64,000 nucleotides of DNA from Galaxea fascicularis (Eukaryota; Cnidaria; Anthozoa; Scleractinia; Euphylliidae), in the NCBI GenBank assembly GCA_948470475.1, contig OX419337.1, positions 29,878,872 to 29,942,871 on the forward strand. The letters are read 5' to 3'. Positions 26,101 to 33,300 of the stretch are shown piece after piece. A model generated the notes under the pieces. That model ran no database searches and was not told where the DNA came from. It saw only the letters and a program-made list of their open reading frames with translations. A program made the translations under genes and the position numbers. The number at the start of each line of letters is the position of its first letter. Position 1 is the first letter of the stretch.

Positions 26101-28026
26101 TCATGGTCATACAGACTAAGGTGGCTGGGGTTAAAGGGTTTAAAGGGTTTAAATCAAGATGCACAGTGCACAGATTGTATTCCAATAACAATAGGAGGTA
26201 CCATCCTTAACGACTGACACCAGCAGTGACAGAAAAAAATGATTATTTGTCATGTGCATTTTGCTCTTTTTATTCCTCAAATGAAATTTCAGTTAAGAAT
26301 TTGTATTCAGATGTTTTGCTACCAGATCCTTCTTAGACATGGCAAATTTTACACTACAACAAGGGGAACAACAGGTTATTGTTAGCAATAACCTGTGAGC
26401 CAGAGGTTTCATCGACTTGGAAAGAGAAATGGAGTCTATGAGACATTCATGCACAAAACCCAAGACTGCAACTAGACTTATAAACTTAAAATAATTTTGA
26501 CTAAAATTTTGCAAAAATTTTTTCGACAGACCATTTGCTACCTCTTTGTCCTTCATTCTTTAACGAGTAAAGAGGCCGCAATTTTGAACAACTGCCTTGC
26601 TTGTCGCAAATGTTTGTCAGTTATAGTGCATTCAACAAAATTACGATTTGTAACCTAGGTTGTGCACATTCTGCATTTATAGTAAATTATGCATTCAATG
26701 ACATGACAAACAAAATTAAGAGACTCAAAAGAATCACTAATTCAGCTCCTGCAACACGTGCCACAACCAATTTCACCCAACGTCTGATACTGTATTCAAA
26801 TTTGTGCTGCTTGGCTGTGTGCACATAATGTTACCATACACCTGTAGAAACAATAAATACTGACACACAGTAAATCTACTACTTTCAACCAATCAGAATT
26901 GAGTCATTTCATTCAACGTACTATAATTCTTGTGATAAAACTGTAAAACTGAGATTGCCTACTTACGATACAAATCTGCCAGCCTCCACCTGCAAAATGG
27001 GTTGCTGTAACTGAACTTCCAGCATGAGATCATCAGGTTTAAAATTTGGAGGCTTGGGACAATAAATTCGAAGTATTCCATGGTAGCTACCTACTATAAT
27101 CTTATCTGAAACAAAAATAAATAAACCATTTTGGGGCAGCGGGTCTATTTTACAGGTCACATTTCACAGTTCAAAGTACAGGTCACCATGCTACAGATAA
27201 ATAAACTAGTACAAAAGAGTCTCCGAGCCCTAATCACTATCCAAAATTTGTTTTAGATCGGTGTGAACCTGTTTGGCTTAGTTACCAATCGATAAAACAG
27301 TCACCCGTTCATCTGACCTGTGGAATGTGACCTGTAAAATAGACCCGGCCGTTCTGGGGACAAGGAACTCGTTACATCGGAGATCGTATGTCCATGACAG
27401 TAAAATTAAACTTGACTAATATTGAAATTTGTGAATCTCCCAACAAAATTATCACAAACTTTTACAATAATATTGTAAATATTATTGTAAAATCGCGAAA
27501 ATAATAAAATTGTACATTTATTTTAGGGGTAACAAACAAGTATTCTTCAAGGTCTTCCATCTCGTTTATCAAAAACAAAAACAAAAAAGTGGTTAGCAAC
27601 GAGTAGAAACTTCATAGATTGTCATATAACTTAAGCTTAATTAACGTGCGAAGTTGACGTTACCATTCACTTTCATCAGAGGAAATTAAGCTGATGTCGG
27701 AAAACTTACAAAGTAAACCATTTTTAGAAAAGGGTGAAAAATTCATGATCTAAGACCGTAACTTCTAAACACGTCCTTAAATCGATGCAGATAGCCACAA
27801 GAAAGTTTTATACTAATGGTACACGGCTTCCCTTTGGTCCCTAGCTACGTAAACCCGGCAATGTTTTACCACGGAAAATCATGCGCTGCGACGAAAAAAA
27901 ATTCGCTGGCTTACCAAACTGAGAAGCATTATTATCGATATTAGCCACACATAAGCATCCCAGGTCATATTCTTCGTCGCTACCAGCATAGGTTGCCCAC
28001 CAATCTCTAGCCTTGAACAACGACAT
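1338..28026 (-). CDS. BBS9: BBS9 (PTHB1), BBSome subunit, 26 coding exons
   Basis: BBS9 is a core subunit of the BBSome, the coat-like complex that moves membrane proteins in and out of cilia. Exons in transcript order: 27915-28026, 26967-27105, 25928-25992, 25304-25417, 24096-24270, 23852-23933, 22655-22742, 18083-18178, 17713-17842, 16968-17088, 16020-16080, 14078-14154, 12533-12589, 11612-11720, 11023-11130, 10206-10294, 9946-9997, 9322-9414, 8241-8335, 7590-7670, 7124-7276, 5942-6042, 4936-5017, 4057-4135, 3227-3427, 1338-1588. All junctions are GT-AG and phases agree, giving 936 residues against 887 in human. Family-like blocks include the start MSLFKARDWW, MDGMLSFFEQESFAFGRFLP in the N-terminal beta-propeller, LPHIPVAVRV, YLGTDPS, QRYRIQ, FKDKTPAPL..LDTLLDGTY and PKDTSKLKKHIALMCDRL near the C-terminus. 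The ATG at 28026 was chosen because it matches the family start. Exons 13-15 are the least conserved and rest mainly on phase and partial similarity. Confidence 0.95.
1700..1855. mobile_element. short inverted-repeat element (MITE), 156 bp
   Basis: The two ends are inverted copies of about 50 bases, beginning CAATRGGCCATTTCCGAG, with TTTCAAAGCGAG and CTAAGTGCGAA further in on both arms. The centre is about 45 bases. It lies in the last BBS9 intron. No transposase and no clear target duplication. Confidence 0.65.
2112..2297. mobile_element. short TIR element (MITE), about 186 bp
   Basis: Terminal inverted repeats TTAGTATATACCACACAAG at both ends. The interior holds a second inverted pair built on CGGAGGTG and CACCTCCG. 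A perfect small hairpin with AATTATTCACC arms abuts the left end (2078-2110). It lies in the last BBS9 intron and has no coding capacity. Confidence 0.6.
5547..5685 (+). mobile_element. degraded copy of the TGTGCTCTAA MITE family
   Basis: Shares the block GAAGCAAACTTT..TGCTGGGC, CCTGGATTTCAAGGGTTTAG and AGATTTTGGGCACC with copies at 17147, 48524 and 63757. Both ends are eroded here. It lies in the BBS9 intron between exons 22 and 23. Confidence 0.5.
6130..6510 (+). mobile_element. 5'-truncated LINE remnant (RT C-terminal end)
   Basis: A short plus-strand reading frame ends at 6274 with GPKLFNSSNTEIQNADSFSQ followed by FKSKLKTFLPN. This is the typical C-terminal tail of CR1/L2-type reverse transcriptases. 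An untranslated stretch with AATAAAGTGGC near 6483 follows. No upstream RT domain remains. It sits in a BBS9 intron, antisense to the gene and about 90 bases from exon 22. Confidence 0.55.
6622..6798. mobile_element. TAGAGTG MITE, copy 1
   Basis: Ends are inverted repeats TAGAGTGTTTTCAC and GTGAAAATGCTCTA. The interior has ATGGCCGCCGT repeated twice and GTGACGTCA close to the right end. A second copy lies at 30143-30316. Similar sequences are very common in coral DNA as I know it. Intronic in BBS9. Confidence 0.6.
8563..8767. repeat. dispersed coral-type repeat of unknown class
   Basis: The block starts CTCAAAACCCCCGAAACTTT and ends near CCAGAAACGGGCCC. I recognise the general layout as a dispersed repeat of coral genomes but cannot assign a class. 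A 122-codon minus-strand open frame runs across and beyond it (8631-8999) and shows no domain. Intronic in BBS9. Confidence 0.35.
11943..12174. mobile_element. TTAACCCTTTAACTCCCA-type MITE
   Basis: Left end TTAATCCTTTAACTCCCA and right end TGGGAGTTAAAAGGTTAA are inverted repeats. The interior is rich in GGAGAA and ATTCTC motifs. This matches the layout of a very abundant coral repeat. It lies in the BBS9 intron between exons 13 and 14. Confidence 0.6.
13191..14056. mobile_element. non-autonomous DNA transposon with GATAGT subterminal repeats
   Basis: Inverted ends of about 38 bases, AGCC(G/C)TGGTCAAACGG followed by CATGRTAGTCGATGAYAG, with about four mismatches. TAA flanks both sides (13188-13190 and 14057-14059), a 3-bp target duplication as in PIF/Harbinger elements. 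Both subterminal regions hold many copies of a TGATAGT or ACTATCA motif. No transposase frame. Its right end is about 20 bases from BBS9 exon 12. Confidence 0.65.
14280..15072. mobile_element. TIR element with TAATAGRGACCTTAAGAT ends, about 790 bp
   Basis: Left end TAATAGGGACCTTAAGATTG and right end (reversed) TAATAGAGACCTTAAGATCG are inverted repeats of about 28 bases. Inside each end are CGCGAACCGCGAACG-like and GCAAACCGCGG motifs. A plus-strand open frame of about 89 codons (14726-14995) shows no domain. Target duplication is unclear, at most TA. It starts about 125 bases upstream of BBS9 exon 12. Confidence 0.6.
17147..17290 (+). mobile_element. TGTGCTCTAA MITE family, copy
   Basis: Ends TGTGCTCTAA and TTAGAGCACA are inverted repeats. 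The interior has GTGACTTACTTTTGC, TTTCAAGGGTTTAGAGATTT and TGGGCACCC. It lies in a BBS9 intron about 60 bases beyond the 5' end of exon 10. Confidence 0.65.
17371..17556 (-). mobile_element. ATTCTCCTCATCAT MITE family, copy 1
   Basis: Starts TTAACTCTTTCAACTCTAAT and ends CCCTAAGGGGTTATT. Internal marks are GAGGAGAATTTATT, CAAGACCTTTATTACTTCTC and GTTACTATAG. It aligns in reverse orientation with the copy at 49546-49736. Intronic in BBS9. Confidence 0.6.
18205..21660 (-). mobile_element. near-full-length CR1/L2-like LINE
   Basis: The coding frame is followed on the minus strand by an AT-rich 3' UTR with GTGAATAAAG and a (TATG)n tail at 18205-18230. The upstream limit is uncertain; a short 5' UTR before 21611 with a TTAGCAAATRATGA duplication is the last part that looks tied to it. 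I found no target duplication, which is usual for this clade. Confidence 0.8.
18384..21611 (-). CDS. LINE ORF: endonuclease-reverse transcriptase with N-terminal 2A (StopGo) motif
   Basis: An uninterrupted 1075-codon frame of a CR1/L2-like non-LTR retrotransposon. A hydrophobic stretch (residues 12-23) looks like a signal sequence. Residues 103-110 are DVETNPGP, the 2A ribosome-skipping consensus, where the chain would separate between G109 and P110. An apurinic-type endonuclease follows, with HLNVRS (N132), SETWL (E161), GDMN (D271) and SDHD (D337, H338). The reverse transcriptase has FLDMSKAFDS (D708), CGVPQGSILGPLLF and YVDD (D797, D798). The C-terminus is the usual LINE tail. All catalytic residues I can check are present and no stop or frameshift is seen, so the copy may be recent. 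No separate ORF1 was found. It is inserted in the BBS9 intron between exons 7 and 8, in the same orientation as the gene. Confidence 0.96.
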   Translation of the reverse strand: MMADGRFVTSSRFLFLALLLYFVGSSQDNRQDLSTEFRYRELCISPSCRLKVLSWTFIRRRPHVTAWKIVVNVSTRIKRSKAATAYYGNSTSTFSPILQLLHDVETNPGPTLNHSTNGFDKTNGNVSIAHLNVRSLKCRDHYVLVKETVLANRFDIFTVSETWLNSTVQDLEIEIPGYFIHRLDRQNNRGGGVCAYVSRNFKVEYLSDISSTAPSGFQQLWLKIQVRNMKSFIICTAYRPPNTSLSFFDSDLIETFIYASSFNVPIYLLGDMNCRLESSDKPETKALLNFCRSYNLSQLITKPTRVTETTSSILDVILASDTKQVLNVMVLESSISDHDLVYLTLKLKKERSKPVYITTRSYKHYKADAFNDDVSKAPWSIVDIFDDVEDKLHVFNSLFSSILDQHAPIKTFKVRGKPNPCITDDIRALMKTRDYWRKEARKSNDPMTWTAYRNLRQEVKREIKIAEREFFSEQIQRNPGNTNNIWKAIRQIIPRKSTSQRIFSKDNKTVADEFNRFFVSVGQSSVDKIQTLANKCNMSPNRNYFVPRQYPPREQFHLNTTGSGEIERIISSMPSNKAPGIDKISVRVLKDCLAPVLPVITSIINTSIETCTFPITWKLAEVTPLPKGENHELANNNRPISLLPVLSKVCERVVHSQFTSYLQLNERLTKTQSGNKKWHSTETSVIETTDTILKGIDQKMLTSAVFLDMSKAFDSVNHETLILKLQDVGASDRVIQWFCSYLYERRQVVRIHSTLSEPLPIDCGVPQGSILGPLLFSIYTNDLPSAPRKCSVQSYVDDTKLAISFKLKDTVNAFTDLRDDLHRIGQWCCNNHLLLNPSKTKLMVFGGRQMHSRLVIPNLTFMGRELIPEHTAKDLGVILDNNLTYDEHITKTVSSCMSCLGQISRTKHVFDKRTLLTIINALVFSKLFYCSNVWANTSKSNISKLQGIQNFAARIVTGTRKYDHITPVLKELKWLPVATQLYFRSAIMAFKCLTSRVPEYLTSQFSKRGEISGRATRSSQMLNIPLFKTASGQRTFYYRTVSIWNSMDSSLKTLEKVSDFKYFLKRKLIKDFIDC
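21665..22580. repeat. degenerate GACT/GATT tetranucleotide array split by a MITE
   Basis: Degenerate GACTGACT units occur at 21677-21730 and resume at 22283-22580, ending in a clean (GATT)n run around 22523-22578. The gap between the two parts is the MITE at 21771-22281. Confidence 0.7.
21771..22281. mobile_element. CAGTGCT MITE family, long copy
   Basis: Ends CAGTGCT and AGCACTG, with GTAGTCCATGGGCTAGTG inside the left end and CTAGTCCTGGGCTAGTGGAC inside the right end. It shares GCCAAATG, TTTGGTAGCCAA and ATTACAAGTAGCC with the shorter copy at 24997. It lies inside a GACT/GATT repeat region. Intronic in BBS9. Confidence 0.6.
23104..23160. repeat. (ATA)n microsatellite
   Basis: A run of ATA/AAT units with a few C interruptions in the BBS9 intron between exons 6 and 7. 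Confidence 0.9.
24749..25266 (-). repeat. tRNA-derived SINE (family 2), interrupted by a MITE
   Basis: On the minus strand it begins GGGGAGCAGGGTTGGCGCAG with an A-box TGGCGCAGTGGTGAGAGC. It continues after the MITE at GGGTTTGATTCCCAGACTC (B-box) and then through TTTTCTCTGGGTACTCCG and repeated TTTGAT. It ends CACCCTCTTTAAATAAAG plus a (TTTA)n tail. I know this as an abundant coral SINE. Its last ~75 bases resemble the tail of the SINE at 85-436. Confidence 0.75.
24997..25213. mobile_element. CAGTGCT MITE family, 217-bp copy inside a SINE
   Basis: Inverted ends AGTGCTCG and CGAGCACT, flanked by direct GGGACAC duplications (24990-24996 and 25214-25220). Internal blocks match the copy at 21771-22281. 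Length of the duplication (7-8 bp) and ends fit a hAT-like element. It sits between the A- and B-box parts of the host SINE. Confidence 0.7.
25676..25742 (+). repeat. degenerate tRNA-like SINE head
   Basis: ACCTGGTTAGCTCAGTT resembles an A-box and GAGGTTCAAACCTT, about 45 bases on, a B-box. The spacing and stems do not allow a functional tRNA. Intronic in BBS9. Confidence 0.35.
27137..27351. mobile_element. hAT-like MITE, 215 bp
   Basis: Inverted ends share GGGTCTATTTTACAGGTCAC. Flanks TTTTGGGG (27129-27136) and TTCTGGGG (27352-27359) match at 7 of 8 bases, as expected of an 8-bp target duplication. The left end begins CAG. It lies in the first BBS9 intron, close to exon 2. Confidence 0.65.
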
Positions 28027-28048
28027 CTTGGAAGGGGAAGCATCATTT

Positions 28049-28064
28049 GTTGAACCGCGGTTAC
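28049..28064. promoter_or_regulatory. possible X-box-like (RFX) site upstream of BBS9
   Basis: A near-palindrome, GTTGAACCGCGGTTAC on the plus strand, lies about 25 bases upstream of the BBS9 ATG. On the minus strand it starts with GTAACC, which fits an RFX half-site; the second half fits poorly. Ciliary genes are often RFX-driven, so the location makes sense, but the match is partial. Confidence 0.25.
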
Positions 28065-29500
28065 TCAAACAAACTCACGTGACAGATGTTGGAGGATTTT
28101 CCGAAGATCAGCCGATTGCCTGCCGAAGATCATTCAGGCCGAAACGTTCCGATGTGTAACGATAACATCGGAATTTGGCGGTATTTTGCTTTCACCCGGA
28201 CAGAAGGAAAGCGAGGTGATGAACATGAAGCTAAACAAAAAAAGGCAGTGCCATTTCTTTTGATGCGTGTATAGAAAAGCTCATACATCTGTGAAAAAGC
28301 TGGACGAGAGAAAACCCACCCTTTCCCTTTGAATCTGCATTTGAACTGCATACTAAATTCTGTGAGGATTTAGATCTCATAACTTGTCCTGGATCGTGTC
28401 AGTTTTCTTATGTCCCGAAAGAATCCTTTGCCCAAGGCGATTTTTCATGCAATGCTATACAGATGAATTAAGTACATGCAAACCTAATACACCATCGCGA
28501 GGCAAAAGTTTTAGTTCAACTAACACCAGCGACAAACAGCACATTTTTTCATTGCGAGAATTTCGGCTACTTGTCGCACAACGGTGATGCGTTGCAGTTG
28601 CCCCGCAGGAAAAATGTCAAGTTAAAACCACACCTTTTATTGAGGGTTTGGGAAATATTTTTAAGCTGGGTTTCACTCTTAACTTAATTGGTGACGTCAC
28701 AATGGAAATTTATTCCAGAATCAAGAAAGTGGTAAAAGAAAGGCTGGATACAAAGTAGCCTTCTACAAAGCTAGACGGTAAGACTGCCATTTACAACAGT
28801 AAAGAAAGAAGTCAAGAGCAAAGCTTATCTCAGGGCAACGAGACCATTATCTTTGCAGCGCGTACAGATCCGCTCCGCACTTCCCCTCCCCGCCCACCTA
28901 TGAAAAAAAGCTTTCCTCACGGGTATCGCAACTATAAATGAAGAACGAATGCTCAATGGTAAAACATCAGAGCAATTTAGTTTTCCTTCTACTCTTCATA
29001 CAAACAGTTCTAACTACAGCCCACTTTGGAAAAGGGCCTGGGAACGGATCCAAACTCGATTGAATATCAGTCAAGTTGGAAGGACATACAAGGACATATC
29101 AAAATTAGTAGTTTCAACAAACATACTTGAAAAAAAAAACAGCTATATATCATGAATTTAAATCAAGAAAATTACATGCAAATGTATCTGTTTCGGACAA
29201 CGCTTCCGTTTCCCCACACTGTGTAGTCGCAGGAGCTCATAAATAGTCTGTAATTTTCACAAGCCGTTTTTTTTTCAGCTCCCATTCAACTGAACAGCCT
29301 CGATTTAGTATATAGTTATCATTTTTGAGATGTTCTTTCATGTCATTGATAAATTTTGTTAACTCGTTCCCAGAACCCTACATTTTTCCAAAGCAAACTA
29401 TTCGTATACAATACGAAAAAACTGTCAATAAATAAATAAAATGAAATAAACAAGTAAGGACGACTACAATTGTAAGTTCAACATTACTGATTCGGATTGC

Positions 29501-29505
<5 letters not shown>

Positions 29506-29532
<27 letters not shown>

Positions 29533-29533
29533 C
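29506..29533. repeat. (TA)n microsatellite
   Basis: Uninterrupted alternating TA run in intergenic DNA. Confidence 0.9.
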
Positions 29534-30142
29534 TTTTTATAAATAAAACGGTTTCCTTAGAAAAAGTATCTCTACAACGCTTTCTGAAAATCAAAGTCAT
29601 ACAATTAGTGAACATCTGTGATCAAATCCTCCCAAAATCAATTATATTTCATCTTTATAAAATAACACATTTATATATTAAAATAATAATTTTCACCGTT
29701 GAAGATAATAAGCCCATGTATACATAAAGGAACTTGTAGGCCATTGCAAGGCAATCTATTTCTCTAGTTTAAAATATATTCCTTCGCTCTGTTACACAAA
29801 GCTTGACTTGTGTTCTTACGTCGAAGTTTTGTGGGATTCTTTTTTATTTAGAGTTTTTTTCTTAGCCCAGGCAGCCTACCCCCACCCTCACCCCACCCTC
29901 CCCCGCCCCTAAATGTGTATTCTTCAAGTTGATACACCTGTAAAACTGTTAGCAACCGGGTTTTGTCTGTTACGGCGTAAATTGATCTTATCTATTTAAT
30001 TTCTTCTCCTTCTTTCTTAGTGACGCTTGTTATCGCCTTCATTTCGTATGTGTGTTCACTTGATGTCACGGTGGGCATGTTGGAGAAGTAAACAAGTCTT
30101 CTGGGAATTGAACTCTGTCTTAATTAAGAGCGAACACCCTCT

Positions 30143-30316
30143 TCAGAGCGTTTTCACTCACGCGACTATCAGCCAGGTTTACTGAAACAAAAGAAACTAT
30201 TTGCATAAAAATAGAATGCAATTCCCAGAGGTTTAGTCTGGGACACCAACGTGGCCGCCGTTCCTTTGTGTTGGGACACCAACATGGCCGCCGTGACGTC
30301 ACATGAAAACATTCTA
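30143..30316. mobile_element. TAGAGTG MITE, copy 2
   Basis: Starts near AGAGCGTTTTCACTCACG and ends GTGACGTCACATGAAAAC, with GTGGCCGCCGT and ATGGCCGCCGTGACGTCA inside. It aligns over its whole length with 6622-6798. It begins 13 bases past the lectin-gene stop codon, so it probably forms part of that 3' UTR. Confidence 0.6.
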
Positions 30317-30328
30317 CAGAATCCCACA

Positions 30329-33300
30329 TCAAAATCTTCCCTCATCACCATCCCCAGAACCCCCAAGCATCTGCTTCACTTCTTTTCGTCCCCTTCGCGT
30401 TTTATACTCCATGTAAGCCCGTCCTCCAAATATGCTCAGTATGAGTCCTGCGCCCATTGAAATGGCTATCCACGCCGCAAAACTAATATTAAGATCTGAA
30501 AATTGAAAAAAACAAAAACAAATCCGGTCTTAAGTATGGAAAGGTTTAGCTATCAGCGTGATGAGACATTGTGTTTTCTTGGTGGGGATGAGGGAGGGAA
30601 TGCCGGCACTACGTATCTATAATCAAACGGCGTCTTCTATTTCTCAGATCTAACGTGTTACCCCAGGGAAGGGGAAAAAAAAAGAATCTTCGGATTTCAA
30701 GTAGAGGGGATGATGGAATGGGGGCAAAAAACAAAACTCAATCATTAACCCCAAAAGAATCCCATGCCGAATCTCCGAGCCTTAAAACTATAAAGAAAGG
30801 TTGCACTTTATTCCCAAAACTACACGGCTGGGATACGCGGACATTACCCCCGGGTACGGGGTCACGACCCCCGGGGCACTACCCTTATCTTCGGATTAAT
30901 TTGAATGCCCAAAAAAATTCTTTCTTAAATCAAGCCACACAAAGAAAATACTTGCCAAATTTTCTCACGCCAAAAAAATCCCGGAATGGGAAATTGCAAA
31001 CCCAAAAAATACTTCCATCTTCTCCGTCATTTGAACCAGTTTGATTCCCAACCTTTCCAACAAGCGCGTTGTAAGCACCAACAAGCCCCCTATTAGCCCA
31101 GTTCTGAACAATATGGATGTCATGCATCGATTTGTTGCGGGTTAAACGAAGTCATAATGTAGTGTGATCGCACCAATGTCTCCGAATAACCTCGACTCTT
31201 ACCTTGACTCTTTTCACAAATATAAGGTATTTGAATGTTGCAATCCAAGTCACACCAACTTATGACATTATTCGAGCTTTTGATCTGTACGCAGTCTTCT
31301 CCTTTACACCCCTGCGGTGCCTTAATACGATCGTAATGCCGATCATTTGGTTCTCCTGGTTCCCAGTTGACATACGATGGTCTGTTGTCAAACTTCCCCT
31401 GTGCAACGTCATTCCATACATATATACCTGCCAAGAATAGATCTTTTTTTTTCAAATATATATATTATATTTATGTCAACACAAAGAGCATTACTTACAG
31501 TTACTTACTTTAAACGTCGAACTTTACATGTGCCGAATCTAATGTAAATGAGGGAAAACAATAGATTTTTCTCATTTGCATTAGGTTCGGCAAATGTAAA
31601 GTTCGACGTTTGAAACGAACCTTACACGGCTGCACTTACATCATTAGCAATAAGATACTTCGGCTACTTACAAACTAATTACAATACGGTACTTAAACTA
31701 CTTTAAGAAAGGTACTTACACTGCTTACAGACAAACAACTAACAACTGTTGAAAGAAAATTAATAATAACAGTCCAAACTCAACGCGCGGAGGTACGAAG
31801 TTACTTAGCAAACATAAAAACGATATCTAGATTCAGCCGAAGAAAAATCTTCTATATCATGAAGTTTTTCTGCTTACGGTTCAGTCTTTGGACTACGGAG
31901 TTTTCTGTTCTTCTCAGTTTCTGAACACGGTTGATAGACGGGAAGCGATCAGATCTTGACGATATTCGCGAGTTCAAAACCTACATTATGTTAAAAATTT
32001 AAAACAAGAAGAGAAAAGAAAGATATACGAGGATGTCTGGGCCACTTTAACGTACCTGCCTCTACTCGATCGTTGAGTCCAATCCAGATTCTTGAAGTAA
32101 CTAAACTTCCGATAAAATTGTTTTCCGTGGAACTCGAAATAGTGATCAGAGTACTGTTTCTGCTTTGACAGCTTCGTTGGGCCAAGTCCCAAGTGATAGC
32201 ATCGCGCACATACAGGTAACATTTACCGTCTTGGCATCTCCAGCCCGGGAGATCTGGGAACAATTCAAGTAAGAGAAGTTTAGGAGAGACTCCGTAGCTT
32301 TCCAGACGAGGTCTGTGATTGGAGAACGAAACAATAGATGACACAACACAAACAATACCCCTAGTCCTGATAACAAAAGAAGCTACAGGTCATAGGGACC
32401 AATGAAAATATAGGTCTGGAAGAGCTACAGGATTACTCAAGTTTAGGGGCGGACCATTACAGAAGTGATGGAAAGAAGGGAAGGGGGGCAGGGGGAGGGG
32501 GGCAGTGGATGATGGGAGCGGGGCAGTGGAGGGGGTGGGGAAAAGCCCAAAAAATATACAAGGTAAAAGGACAAGAAAAAAATTCTAGGCAAGAAAAGGG
32601 CAAAGAAAAGAAAAGAATCTTGCACATGTAATGGGCGAAAAAGAAACTCATGCAAACTCAAACTACCCGCCCCCATCATTTTTCTAATGACCGGTCCCTT
32701 ACCTCCTCTAACGGTTCGTCCCTTAGAAGCTCAAATTTCCTTTGTTCCTTTGTCTGTGCTCTTTGCAGGCTGTTTTCTACATCTACCAGAAAAGGGCACG
32801 CCCTATGTACGAGGCTTCTATGCCCAGTAAGCGTCAGGTCTAAGACGGGCTTAATTATCTAGTTCAGTCACAGACACGTGTGAGACTCGAGAGTTACCGC
32901 TGAGGCCAGGTCGACGAGCAAATTGTTATTCTGTTTGATATTTCTAGTACTAAAGTTAATATTCTTCTTTAAACAGATTAAGCCAATCCTGTGAGACTTC
33001 ATTTTCTTAGAACGTTGTGCGGCTTCAAATTACAATACATGAATCAGCCCCAAAGCTGCACAGGCAATAATTAGAATCTTTATTCCAAGAAGAGAATGGA
33101 CTCTAAGCTGTACACTTCCAGAGCAGATTCGATTAAAATGATACCATTAACTAAGCATTTCTCACGAAGCCATCTCCTCACCTGTTGCCGAACGCTTCTG
33201 GCATACATAATCATTGTGTGCCTTACAAACAACGTCGTTCCATTTCTTGTTCGGATATTTCATTTCCACACAGTTCTCCCGATTGCACTGTCCGTTGAAG

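Larger units (their letters stand above)
28027..30142. other. intergenic, BBS9 promoter side to lectin-gene 3' side
   Basis: No gene recognised. It holds a CACGTG E-box at 28076-28081, a (TA)n run at 29506-29533 and a minus-strand AATAAA at 29843-29848. The last could end the lectin-gene transcript, giving a 3' UTR near 480 bases. Short open frames (60-75 codons) show no domain. Confidence 0.5.

Noticed and set aside
30655..31044. 129-codon plus-strand protein
   Set aside because: Low-complexity, built from CCCAAAAAAAT units of a dispersed repeat.
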